DNA of 64,000 nucleotides, taken from Nageia nagi. Its lineage: Eukaryota; Pinophyta. The DNA lies in the NCBI GenBank assembly GCA_050084985.1, contig JBITNC010000001.1:98270001-98334000 (forward strand), written 5' to 3'. Position numbers and translations under genes: made by a program. The notes under the pieces are model-generated. The model did no database searches. It was given only the letters and a program-made list of their open reading frames with translations, and was not told the DNA's origin. Of the stretch, positions 48,540-59,340 are shown piece after piece. Every line of letters starts with the position of its first letter. Positions within the stretch are counted from its first letter, which is position 1.

Positions 48540-49163
48540 ATCTCCTTGTGTGGTAGGACAATTAGTACCATTAGGGAGAGAACCTAATCAAACAGTGTTT
48601 GTATATGCGGGAGCCGAGGAGCCTAAATCAATTCCTTTACCTGAACCCAATGAAGGTGTATTTTGTATTACATTGGATTATCTTTCTCCTTTTGTGCTGT
48701 ATTTTGTTCAAAAATATTTCTGTAGATGTTAATGGAAAGGGTATGGCCTTATACGTTATGAACAAGGACCTAGGTACGTCATATTGACATTTATTATCAA
48801 CTACCAACAAATAAAATAGGACTAGGATACAAAGAAAAGAACAAGAATCAATCTTTAATGGAAATAGTTGATCTAGAACTAGAAACCCTTGATTATGAAG
48901 AATAAGTGCAAGATTATGAATGTGGATCTAGCTAGAGTGAAACACAATCAAAAGTGATAATCCCTGAATACCTATATTCTAATATCATCTCAATCAACAT
49001 GGTGCAAATTGATGAAATCTCTAATAATCAAGGAAATAAAATTACTTTAGAATGGTCTAGAAATGAGGAACTATTCACAATTAATGAAGACACTATAGAT
49101 TTTTCATTCATTTCTAAGAACCCTACCATACAAGAATTCAAAGATATAAATATTATATCTTAA
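48540..49163 (+). other. Linker between protease and RT
   Basis: Acidic, low-conservation polyprotein linker, split by stops and small frameshifts (open pieces at 48,550-48,732 and 48,954-49,163). No domain recognised. Confidence 0.5.
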
Positions 49164-50310
49164 ATGTTGGAACCAACTATGAATACAACTTTAATTGAGA
49201 AAAATATCGATGAAGATGAAGAATATAATGTGAATGACAAGCATTGTATCCCTATGCCTAATCAGTTAGAAGATGGATCCCATATGCTGGTAGAGGAAAC
49301 AGTGACTGTAGACTTAAGTGATGATCCTAAAAATCCCAAGATAGTACAATTAGGAACATCTTTCAATGAAAAGGAAAAGAACATATTCATAACCATTCTA
49401 AAAGAGAAACAAAAGGTATTTGCATGGTCTTATGCAGATAGGCTTGGACTAAATTCGAAGTTAGTCGTACACAACCTAGAAATGAAGGAAGATGCTAAAC
49501 CTGTTAAATAAAAACTAAGGAAAATGCATCCTGCAATTGCTTTAATGGTGAAAGAAGAATTGCAAAAATTATTTAAAGAAAAGTTTATCCAACCTATTGA
49601 CTAATTGGATTGGATTTCCAACATGGTTCCGGTTAAAAAGCCTAACAAAAAAATTCGAATTTGCATAGACTTTAGAAACTTGAAAAAAGCATGTCCGAAA
49701 GATGATTTTCCTCTTCCAAATATCTATAATTTAGTAGATTCTATGGTTCGACATGAGATGCTTTCATTAATGGATGGATTCGTTGGATATAATTAGATAA
49801 GGGTAGCTACAAAAGACTAATATAAGACAACATTATCAGTCTGCAAGGTACCTTTTTTATAAAGTGATGCCCTTTGGTTTGAAGAATGCTGGGGCAACTT
49901 ATCAAAGAGAAATGACATACATCTTCCATGACCATATGAATGACATTATGGAAGATTATGTGGATGACCTATTGGCTAAATCAAAAACTAGAGAGCAACA
50001 TCCATAAGTACTAATTAAAATCTTTGATAGATTGCTAGAACATAATGTGAGATGAAATCCGAAGAAGTGCATGTTCAGAGTTACTTTTGGAAATTTATTA
50101 GGTTTCATTGTATCTAGGCATGGAATATAAGTAGACCCCAACAAAATAAGAGCTATAGTAGATATGCCTCCTCCTTTGAGTATAAAACAATTGCAAAGCT
50201 TACAGGGGAAATCACAAGCGATCAAGTGTTTTATATCTCAACTATTTGACAAATGTAAGCCTTTCAATAAATTGTTAATAAAGGAAATTACTTTTGATCG
50301 GGTAAAGAAT
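49164..50310 (+). pseudogene. pol: Reverse transcriptase domain, degenerate
   Basis: RNA-dependent DNA polymerase. An acidic linker leads to KIVQLG and KQKVFAWSYADRLGL. The fingers follow (49,605-49,740): WISNMVPVKKPNKKIRICID, FRNLKKACPKDDFPLP and the D of MDGFVGYN. The active-site YVDD is at 49,957-49,968. The thumb reads NPKKCMFRVTFGNLLGFIVS and LQSLQGK. Stops stand in place of Gln in at least three conserved spots: PVK*KLR (49,509), GYN*IR and KD*YKT (49,794-49,820). A frameshift lies near 49,850. The polymerase is dead, but the catalytic YVDD is intact. Confidence 0.9.
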
Positions 50311-50318
50311 AGCAAGAG

Positions 50319-50600
50319 GTGTTTGACGAAATAAAATATTATCTCTTATCACCACCAGTATTGGTTCTCCCTAGAGAAGGAGAACCATTTCTACTATATT
50401 CGTTAGCCATCGAAACTGCCTTAGGTACTATGATTGCACAAAAGAATGAAAATAACAAAGAACAAGCTATATATTATCTTAGTCAAACCTTAGTTGACTC
50501 TGAAATAAAGTATCTATACATGGAAAAATTGTGGTGTTTGCAACAAAAAAGCTTAGACATTATATGTTTAACCATACAACTTATGTGATTTCCAAAGCAG
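50319..50600 (+). pseudogene. RT-linked RNase H (first RNase H)
   Basis: FDEIKYYLLSPPVLVLPREG, LALGTM-like, QAIYYLSQTLVDSEIKYLYM and EKLWC correspond to the connection and the first, RT-linked RNase H of Ty3/gypsy elements (family: F..IK.YL..PPVL..P, AIYYLS, E..Y...EK). The Asp that usually follows the LYL strand is changed, which fits the known decay of this RNase H in elements with a second one. Confidence 0.8.
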
Positions 50601-50741
50601 ATCCACTAAAATATATGATGAACAAGACATCAAAATGCAAGAACATTCAAGCAGATTATGTATTTAATAGTTTGAATTGCAATATATAAAGGTCAAGTTA
50701 TAGTAGATTACCTTGTAGAAGCCCCATTAGAGGATGATAAG

Positions 50742-51068
50742 ATGCTTGTAATTGAATTACTAGATGAACACGTATTTCATCTAGATGAAATGAAACTCCC
50801 CGTGGAACCTGAAAAGGATTGGGTAATGATCATTTATTTTGACAAATCTAGATGTGAACAAAGTGGAGGTGCTGGCATTGTATTTGTCATGTTGCAAGGA
50901 GCACCCATTCCCTATTCTTTTAAACTAAATTTTCCCTATACAAATAATAATGTTGAATATGAAGCTTTAATAGTAGCCATGAAAATCGCCATAAAATTAA
51001 AAATGAAAAGAGTAAAAGTCATTGGTGATTCATTATTACTAGTAAATAAAGTTAAGAGAATCTTTTAG
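50742..51068 (+). pseudogene. Second, Archaea-like RNase H (Tat hallmark)
   Basis: A separate RNase H domain between the RT-RNase H and the integrase. It reads WVMIIYFDKSRCEQSGGAGI, then NNNVEYEALI and VIGDSLLLVNKV. The three catalytic acidic positions (the D of YFD, the E of VEYEA and the D of GDS) are all present. In plants this extra domain is diagnostic of the Tat lineage of Ty3/gypsy elements. The usual YFDG has K instead of G. The frame is open for 108 codons and ends in a stop at 51,066. Confidence 0.85.
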
Positions 51069-51299
51069 TGTAAGAAGTATTTACTTTAGAAGTATAATAC
51101 GTTATTCAATTTGTTATTACAATATTTTGAAAAACATGAATTAGAAACTGATCCTAGATCAACTAATAGGTTTGCTGATGCTATGGCATTAATTGGATCA
51201 CTCATACCACAAGATCCTCATAGATGTATTATTCATATTGAAGTGGTTCAAATTACTGAATCTTCCTTAGATGAAAGTGAAGAATCTTATGAATTTTGA

Positions 51300-52573
51300 A
51301 CATTACCATGGAAGATAAGAACCTATGGCATGATCAACTAGTTAAATTTCTAAGCGATGAAGTCATATCAAAAGACCTAACTAAGTTAGCCAAAAAAGAT
51401 TTCAAGATTCTTGTTATTAGATGTTAAGATATGTGTTGTACAATAAGATTTTAGATGGAATACTACTAAGCTGTTTTGAATGGGCTGATTCACAAATAAC
51501 TATCTCATGTGTACATGATGGGATATGTGAGGACACTTCAATGGTCCCACCATCACAAAGCGATTGATGCGCATGGGTTACTATTGGCCTACAATGGAAC
51601 ATGATTGTATTGAATATGTTAAAAAATATTTTAAATGTCAGCAACATGCTAAGTTATATATTCAACCATATCAATCCTTAACACTCATGCAATCCTTGTG
51701 GCCATTTTCAAGGTGGGCATTAGATTTGATAGGATAAATCTCGTCTACATCATCAGAAGGTTACAAGTTCATAATTATAGTGACAAAATACTTCACTAAA
51801 TGGGTGGAAGCTATTCCCATGATTTCAACTAAAAGACCTAAGATATCAAAATTCATCAAACATCATATTATATGTTGCTTTGGAATTTCTCCTCAAATAG
51901 TGATCGATAATGGAAAAAATTTTAAAATAAGTAAGTGTTAGCCTTGTGCAAAGGTTATCACATCAGGATTAGTTTTTAAACTCCATACTATCCCAAGGGA
52001 AATGGCTAAGTTGAGGTGACAAATAAAACCATTAGAAGTATTCTATTGAAAACTGTTAATAACTCTCATAGAGATTGGCATGCAAGAATTCCCCATGCTC
52101 TATGGGCGTATCATACAAGCATTAGAACTCCTACTGGGGCAACACCCTTCTCCTTGGTTTATGGAGCAGAAGTAGTGTTACCCTTAGAAATTGAAATCCC
52201 TTCCCTATGTGTGGCTTTACAAGATTATATAACTAATGAATTAGCCCTCTAGACAATGTTGGATCAACTCCTTCTACTAGACAAAAGACGAATCCAGGCC
52301 ATGGAACACATTAGAACTTATCAAAATTGAATAAAAAGAACCTTTGATAAGAAAGCCAAAATTCATGAATTCAATATAGGAGACTTAGTACTTAAAAAAT
52401 ATCAACAAACCTCTTGTATGGAACAACAACTCCATGATAAATTTGCCCTGAATTGGCTTGGACCATATGTTAAGAATTTTTTTGGATCAAGAGCTTATCA
52501 ATTAGTTGATATAAAAGAGAACAAAGAGCATGAGCCTATAAACATCACATGTCTTAGTCCTTTCTATAGTTAA
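51300..52573 (+). pseudogene. Integrase, degenerate
   Basis: DNA-joining enzyme. After a linker (LYNKILDGILLSCFEWAD) a frameshift leads to the zinc-binding part (51,530-51,645): GHFNGPTITKRLMRMGYYWP, then C...C as DCIEYVKKYFKCQQ. The catalytic core has WALDLIG (first Asp), then KYFTKWVEAIP and IVIDNGKNF (second Asp). The catalytic Glu is in NG*VEV, where a stop (about 52,009) replaces the family's Gln. Next come HARIPHALWAYHTSIRTPTG and TPFSLVYGAEVVLPLE, then the C-terminal FNIGDLVLKK and LNWLGPYVKN (GPY/F-type). Two further stops (52,249 and 52,331) are shared with the tandem copies. No chromodomain follows. Confidence 0.88.
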
Positions 52574-53834
52574 AAAATCTTATATTTTTATTTGTATATA
52601 GTGTAGATATAATTAGGATAATATAGTACAAGGAACTAATAAATACATTTAATAATTCTCATAGAGATTGGCATGCAAGAATTCCCCATGCTCTATGGGC
52701 GTATCATACAAGCATTAGAACTCCTACTGGGGCAACACCCTTCTCCTTGGTTTATGGAGCAGAAGTAGTGTTACCCTTAGAAATTGAAATCCCTTCCCTA
52801 TGTGTGGCTTTACAAGATTATATAACTAATGAATTAGCCCTCTAGACAATGTTGGATCAACTCCTTCTACTAGACAAAAGACGAATCCAGGCCATGGAAC
52901 ACATTAGAACTTATCAAAATTGAATAAAAAGAACCTTTGATAAGAAAGCCAAAATTCATGAATTCAATATAGGAGACTTAGTACTTAAAAAATATCAACA
53001 AACCTCTTGTATGGAACAACAACTCCATGATAAATTTGCCCTGAATTGGCTTGGACCATATGTTAAGAATTTTTTTGGATCAAGAGCTTATCAATTAGTT
53101 GATATAAAAGAGAACAAAGAGCATGAGCCTATAAACATCACATGTCTTAGTCCTTTCTATAGTTAAAAAATCTTATATTTTTATTTGTATATAGTGTAGA
53201 TATAATTAGGATAATATAGTACAAGGAACTAATAAATACATTTAATAATTCTCATAGAGATTGGCATGCAAGAATTCCCCATGCTCTATGGGCGTATCAT
53301 ACAAGCATTAGAACTCCTACTGGGGCAACACCCTTCTCCTTGGTTTATGGAGCAGAAGTAGTGTTACCCTTAGAAATTGAAATCCCTTCCCTATGTGTGG
53401 CTTTACAAGATTATATAACTAATGAATTAGCCCTCTAGACAATGTTGGATCAACTCCTTCTACTAGACAAAAGACGAATCCATGCCTTGGAACACATTAG
53501 AACTTATCAAAATTGAATAAAAAGAACCTTTAATAAGAAAGCCAAAATTCATGAATTCAATATAGGAGACTTAGTACTTAAAAAATATCAACAAACCTCT
53601 TGTATGGAACAACAACTCCATGATAAATTTGCCCTGAACTGGCTTGGACCATATGTTAAGAATTTTTTTGGATCAAGAGCTTATCAATTAGTTGATATAA
53701 AAGAGAACAAAGAGCATGAGCCTATAAACATCACATGTCTTAGTCCTTTCTATAGGTAAAAAATCTTATATTTTTATTTGTATATAGTGTAGATATAATT
53801 AGGAGAATATAGTACAAGGAACTAATAAATACAT
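52056..53834 (+). repeat. 593-bp tandem triplication of the integrase 3' end
   Basis: Three copies: 52,056-52,648, 52,649-53,241 and 53,242-53,834, with an exact 593-bp period. Each covers the integrase C-terminal half from the HRDWHARIPHALW block to the polyprotein stop plus about 75 bp of flank. Copies 1 and 2 differ at one base by eye and copy 3 at about six. All carry the same two in-frame stops. The junctions share TTTAA. Function beyond copy 1 is not expected. Confidence 0.95.
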
Positions 53835-53852
53835 TTAAATTAGAAAGAAACA

Positions 53853-55688
53853 ATGATCAAGAGGAGGAAAAGCATCCATGTACCACTGGACAAAAGAGGA
53901 ATTTCACAAACATTATGGTTTGAGAGGTCTCGATACTTAGGGGATAAAGCTATATCATGACTTTCAATATTTACCTTCTGGGGATCTCAAAACTTCCTAC
54001 GACTACCTATTGAAATACAAAAGATTATAGCTTTGAACTATTGTCAAGGAAAGGATGATGGGTGGGAAGCACATATCAATGGAGATGACATTGAAATTCA
54101 TATAGAATCAAGGTACATACTTCTTGGTTTTTGGCATTATAGAACACAAATACATAAAATAAACCTATTATGTCTATATTGGCCAACTATAGCCCCTAAA
54201 CTTATACTGGATTGCATAATTAATGATTTCATCTTGGACATTGCCATGTACACCCTTGATAATTTAGGCTTGGTTTTGAATTGGATAAATCATCTTGCAG
54301 AAGATGTGTGCCATCAAAAGCTAGTATATGATTTTTCTCCTTAATTTGTACCCAAACCTAAGAGGCCAAAAAGAATTAAGCAAAAAATCAATCAAAGCTT
54401 TGTTCATTTAAAATCAAGGTTTCCTTATCCTCCATCTCATAACATTCAAAAGAGATTCCTTGTAAGACAACCATAAAGAGGGTTCCACTCAACAAAATTC
54501 CAATTTGATCTTGCCAATCAAAATTTTATGGATAGGTATAGAGGAGATGCTTATATGAAGCTATTAGGAAGAAATCCCTCTACACTTATTTCTCATTTTT
54601 TATCCCTACCAAAAAGAGATTCAAAAGGTGATTATGAATTTTTATTTTTAATATTTGAACATAAAGGATTAATATATTATTCTTCAATTACATTTTGAAA
54701 GAGAATTTTTATGAATAGTCCATCGTCCATGGATCAAAAAATAGTGAACAGACGTTTCAATCAAAGATGCACAGGACCTGATCCAAGATTTGAAGATCGA
54801 GAATGGGTAGGATAATTTTACTATCCTTAATGCTTACCTACAATTAAGGATTAATTGTAGCTAAAATTTACTATCCTTAATTGTAGGTAAGCATTCACTT
54901 GTGACATAATGAGTTATCCAAATTGTGTTTTTGAACCCATCTCTCAATGTGCATCTAATCCTATCCGCATTCCACCCACCAATTGGGATTTATCATCACC
55001 TATCACTTTACATTTGCCTTGCACATTTATATATTCACATATACATCTATCTTCTCTATCAGAAAATGTGGAACTTAATTGCTTTTATGATTTACCCGAA
55101 TGCATCCAACACAAAATCCTATTCATGGCAATGATGTCAAATGTTTTTGACAAATCTAATCAAGCCTTTTACGACCTAGAAAACTCTATGGATGTGAGTA
55201 TTGTGATAAATCATGAATCATGTTGGGGAACCTATTTTGTTTATGACATACCTAATGAAGAATTCCTCAAAATCTTGATGCACTTATTGTATTGTCTAGG
55301 GTTTATTTGGAGAATAACACTCAATGCATGTGTGAATACCTTTGTAGGCAAGTTCATTTCATTTTTCGATCCACCATCTTTGCACCCTCATGAATCATTT
55401 AATCCACTCACTATAGCTCACATTATGTCACAAAATATATTCCATTGGGATACTATGTTGTCTCCACAATAATGTGCAATCATACCTATTGGCATGTCAA
55501 GCATACCTTTCATACATTTTGTCATTTTTGCACCATTTCCCATCGTTAGTTGTTGCAAATCTACATATAACATAGGATTCTCTTTGATGTGTTGGATGAA
55601 GATTAAAAGCAAAAAACTCAAAAAAAAATTCAAAAAATTTAAAAATCCAAAAAATTCTATATATATATATATATATTTATATACTTAA
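53853..55688 (+). pseudogene. Sense accessory ORF after pol, unrecognised (env-like position)
   Basis: Starting at ATG 53,853, one single frame can be followed for about 610 codons to 55,688, in two parts. Part A (53,853-54,815) has four internal stops in about 320 codons and no frameshift. Part B (54,909-55,472, 187 codons open, then one stop and 71 more codons) is in the same frame. The stops are TAA or TGA, explainable as single changes of Gln, Arg or Trp codons. Between the parts lie several stops and a perfect hairpin. Part A has a basic start, PIEIQKIIALNY, WEAHINGDDIEIHI and a basic middle. The C-terminus of B has a hydrophobic stretch (IPFIHFVIFAPFPIV) followed by a Lys-rich tail. I do not recognise the family. 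The position matches env-like or extra ORFs of other plant elements; similarity to an envelope protein is only positional. Confidence 0.6.
54829..54895. repeat. Perfect 23-bp inverted repeat (hairpin)
   Basis: The arms 54,829-54,851 and 54,873-54,895 are exact reverse complements (left arm starts AATGCTTACCTAC) with a 21-base loop. Both arms are preceded by TTTACTATCCTTAAT-like sequence, so a template switch or fold-back copying event is a likely cause. It splits the accessory ORF. Confidence 0.95.
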
Positions 55689-55689
55689 A

Positions 55690-57400
55690 AATTATATTTT
55701 TGAAGCATCTTGGCTATTGGGTGTGCTGCTCATCATATCTATTCCATTCCATTATATATACTTTGTATTACCTATCATCTGTGAGTGATAAAACTATTGA
55801 GCGTCAAACATGTTAATGTTATGACTCACCAAGCTATATATATCATCCACTTATCCATCTACTATCCATACACATAACTGTACTTATAAATAAGGAAGTG
55901 TTTTAGGAATATAATATTCATATTTGATTTGGTCAAAGCATCTAATGTGAAGTTTTTGAAACTTCACATGATAAACAAATAAAACTATGATACATCATCA
56001 ATATATTACAAACTCATGCACATTTTCACACTTAAAATCTCAAAAAAATTAAAAGCTAGATGTTGCTTGAGCATAATTTCGAGTAATTATTCATCCTATT
56101 ATTTCATTTCATCTCGAACCCAAGAGATAGGATTCAAAAAAAAAGAAAAAAGAAATAAGAAAAAAAATATAAGATTAAAAAAAAAGGAAAAAAAAGAGAC
56201 AAGTAAAATTCTTGGGTGATTATAGTATCTTCTATCAAGGCTATGTATGCCTAACTAACAATAGAGCAAGGTTGTAGCAGGATCTAGAGGTTAATCTCCA
56301 TCAGGGCTATGGATATCTATCTGGCAGTGGGGCATACCTTACGAAGTGGCAACATGTCGATTCCTAATAGTGGACCAATGTACATTTTATATGGACCAAT
56401 TAGCTTACATATTTTATGCTCTTGAAACATTAAGCTTGTGAGTGTCAAGAGAAGGAAATGGACATCATTGCCCACACATGAGTTCACAATATAGTTATGT
56501 ATGTGTATTATAACCTTGTTTTATATCATCCCTAGTAGATGAAATTTGAACAAAAGATCATTTGATGAAATCAATAATTGAATGTCTTATTTAATACACT
56601 TCTTTATTATATTATCCGTCTATCCCACTTCATGATATATACATTATTATTATAAGCTTGATGAGTTATTTACATGTCATGTTTGACATTTGTATGGTTA
56701 TATCATTCACCTACTTATCCATTTTCATGACCAAATATTTACACACCATCACCTACTATCCTATTAGATTGAAAGCCAATGTTCATATTTTACCACATGT
56801 TCATTCATTTTACACATCCATATGTTCCCATTTCCATAAATAATTTGTGTATTGTTTCATTATGTTTGTTTATCCATTCCTTGTCATATGTGTACATCAA
56901 TCATCTATGAAATAGCCAAGAACAGAAAATGATGCAATTTGAATCTGTACTACTATAAATAAAATATTATTCCAAAACAAAACACTCCACATGTATCAAT
57001 TAACTTCTAGCTATCAGTATTCCATCTAAATAACTTGAACAACTAATCATAAACAATGCATATCATTTCATTAATAATAAAAATAAAATCCCTAACTCAT
57101 ACATCTAGTAAAACATGTCATCAATAGCCATAAATCATGAGTATAAAACTATAAATATGCACAAAATATCATCATCAATAATAATCATAATCATCATAAA
57201 AGTAACATCAATATCATCATCATCAAAATATAAAATATATAGCAATTAATCAAAAAATAATCACGTCCATCCATGAAGCTACATCATGCCCTCCATGATT
57301 CCAAAAATAAGTAAAGTCAAATCTATATAGTCTAGCAAATAACATCATCATGAAAAATATAACAAACTCTAAGGCATCCTCATGCACTTCCCTCACCCTC
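55690..57400 (+). other. Non-coding spacer with microsatellites
   Basis: AT-rich spacer between the two accessory ORFs. It has an AT run (55,655-55,680), A/G-rich stretches (56,129-56,210) and an ATC/ATA-rich part (57,165-57,240). No coding motif. Confidence 0.6.
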
Positions 57401-57539
57401 ACCTTTGTTCTCTTTAGTACCTCAACCTAGATGAGTAGTGCCAACTGATCCACTAGGACTAGCCTCTTATCCATCCCTATTTAACTTTGAAGAACCTACA
57501 AGATGTTGAGATGATACCCCTACAGTCACACTCCTGCTA

Positions 57540-59340
57540 TGGGACAAAGCTGATATGACTAGTTTTCTTTGGGTGCTGACAGTCCCCTAAGCCCCATTGG
57601 TTGTAGCCACTACATGTGCACTAATATCAATGGGAACATGCCCACTAGGAGGGAGAGGATACTGACCACTTGTATTAAATGTTGGAACACCACTCAACCA
57701 AGTATGAACTATACTCATATAAAAATACCTCAACATACAAATGCCTCACACAAAAGATGAGAACTAACTGTCTACCCCTACAGAAGAGCTTGCTATACGT
57801 TCCTACTACTCTTAAAACCTTTGGATGGTGGCACAACCCTTATCCCTCTCTCGCTTGTAGTGATTTCGCTTATCTCTATATCTATAATGATGTGAGTTGG
57901 CTTGAGCCAAATGATATCGTAACTCATATATATCACCTAACAAGGAGTCAATACTAGGCACCTATGATGGAGGTACCTCATCCCCTCCTATGTCTCCCTC
58001 CTCTCCTTGAGTAGCCTCCTCCTCACCCTATGTGGCCCTCTCAAGAACATCAGTTGCAATCTCTAGCTTGACCTCCTTAGAGATATCTGTTGTAGGCTCT
58101 ACTCCAATCTCCTCTGCCATACCCTCCTCAACATCTACTCATTGCTGTACCTGACATCCCTAAGCCTCCTCATCCATCTCCTTTAACTCTACCTACCACT
58201 AGGAAGTGAAAGCCTTAGTCACTCCAACATCATCCTTAGCAGACTCCTCCTCAACATCTTCCTCCTAAGTAGGTTTTGGTTTTGCATACACCAAGGTTTG
58301 TAGTCCATCAACTAGAAGGGTTCCATCTCATTGATATCTCATTAGCTTAGGGGGCACATCTTGAACCAATGCAAATGATGCTCACATGCTCAAAATAAAA
58401 GTACTCCATGAACTCAATTCCCCTACCACTCAGGACCCTCGCCTAATGAATATCTTTTAACTCAACCTCGAGCTCATCCCATGTCAGGTATAGATGGTAT
58501 GTCCTGAATAAGACATGATCAGGCACTAGATGGGATAGCATATCTTTGTAAAATCCTACATCCTACAAACTTCATCTATTTGATGCAAGTAAAAGTCATC
58601 CCTCCACCTCATGAATCCAGTTGAATACTCAGCATGGCTAGAGAAACCGAGAACATGTAATCCTAGGGGATGAGCAAATGGAATATGCTCATAAGCCCAT
58701 GCCTGTAAAGTGATCATCATCAAAAATGAAGCTTGATGACCCTAAGAATTGAAGAATAACTCTCTATAAATTTGAGCTAGTAAATTAGGTGTCCATGCAT
58801 AAATCATCCCATGATGGACCATATCTGCAATAATGGATAACAAGGAGCACAAAAATCTACCACTTCTAGTTTTCGAAAGAGCATAGCACTAGATCAACCC
58901 CATCAATATATAAAAATCTAATATTGCCCTACTAATCCTCCATCCAGTACTGGTAATAACGGATGGCCCCTAAACTAATCTCTGAAGCTATAACATACAC
59001 CCTATCTTCTCCATACAAATGAGAGATGGTTAGAAATGCACAATCCCTATCCACTATGTGCTAAATCCTACATCCATGAATAGGCAAGTGATATAGACAA
59101 TGAATGTCCTCCATTGTGATCATCATCTCCCCTATCAGGAGATGAAAGGTGGAAGTTGTAGAATCCCACCTCTCGAAAAGAGCAACCAATAAAGCGTACT
59201 CCCAATGAATCTGACCCATGAAGGGTCCCACTCCAAAACCAAATATCTAGAAAAATGCATGGTCTATGATAGTAAGAAACTAATATCCCTCTTGCAAAAT
59301 CGAAGGATATCACCCCCATCGACTGAATACATCATGAACC
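57540..59340 (-). pseudogene. Antisense ORF with plant mobile domain (PMD), degenerate
   Basis: Read on the minus strand from about 59,340, opposite to gag-pol. Landmarks: ALLVALFERWDSTTSTFHL then GEMMITMEDIHCLYHLPIHG (59,132-59,073), matching the PMD pattern 'L..AL.ERW....TFHLP.GEMT.TL.DV..L..LP..G'. Further on come SFLMMITLQAWAYEHIPFAH (58,727-58,668; family: LQ.WA.EH.P...P) and then VPDHVLFRTYHLYLTWDELE, like the PMD C-terminal repeat region. The tail (58,250-57,800) is acidic (EEDVEEE and similar) and then basic. Stops and frameshifts are present, some at probable Gln positions. PMD proteins of host origin (MAIN and MAIL1) act in the nucleus in silencing and development, and PMD sequences are known from transposons. 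What the element used it for is unknown. Confidence 0.75.

Noticed and set aside
52649-53834. Two extra integrase-like genes
   Set aside because: They are tandem copies of the 593-bp repeat, have the same stops and lack the catalytic core.
53853-55688. Calling the sense accessory ORF an envelope gene
   Set aside because: Only position and a C-terminal hydrophobic stretch support it; no signal peptide, fusion peptide or cysteine pattern is visible.
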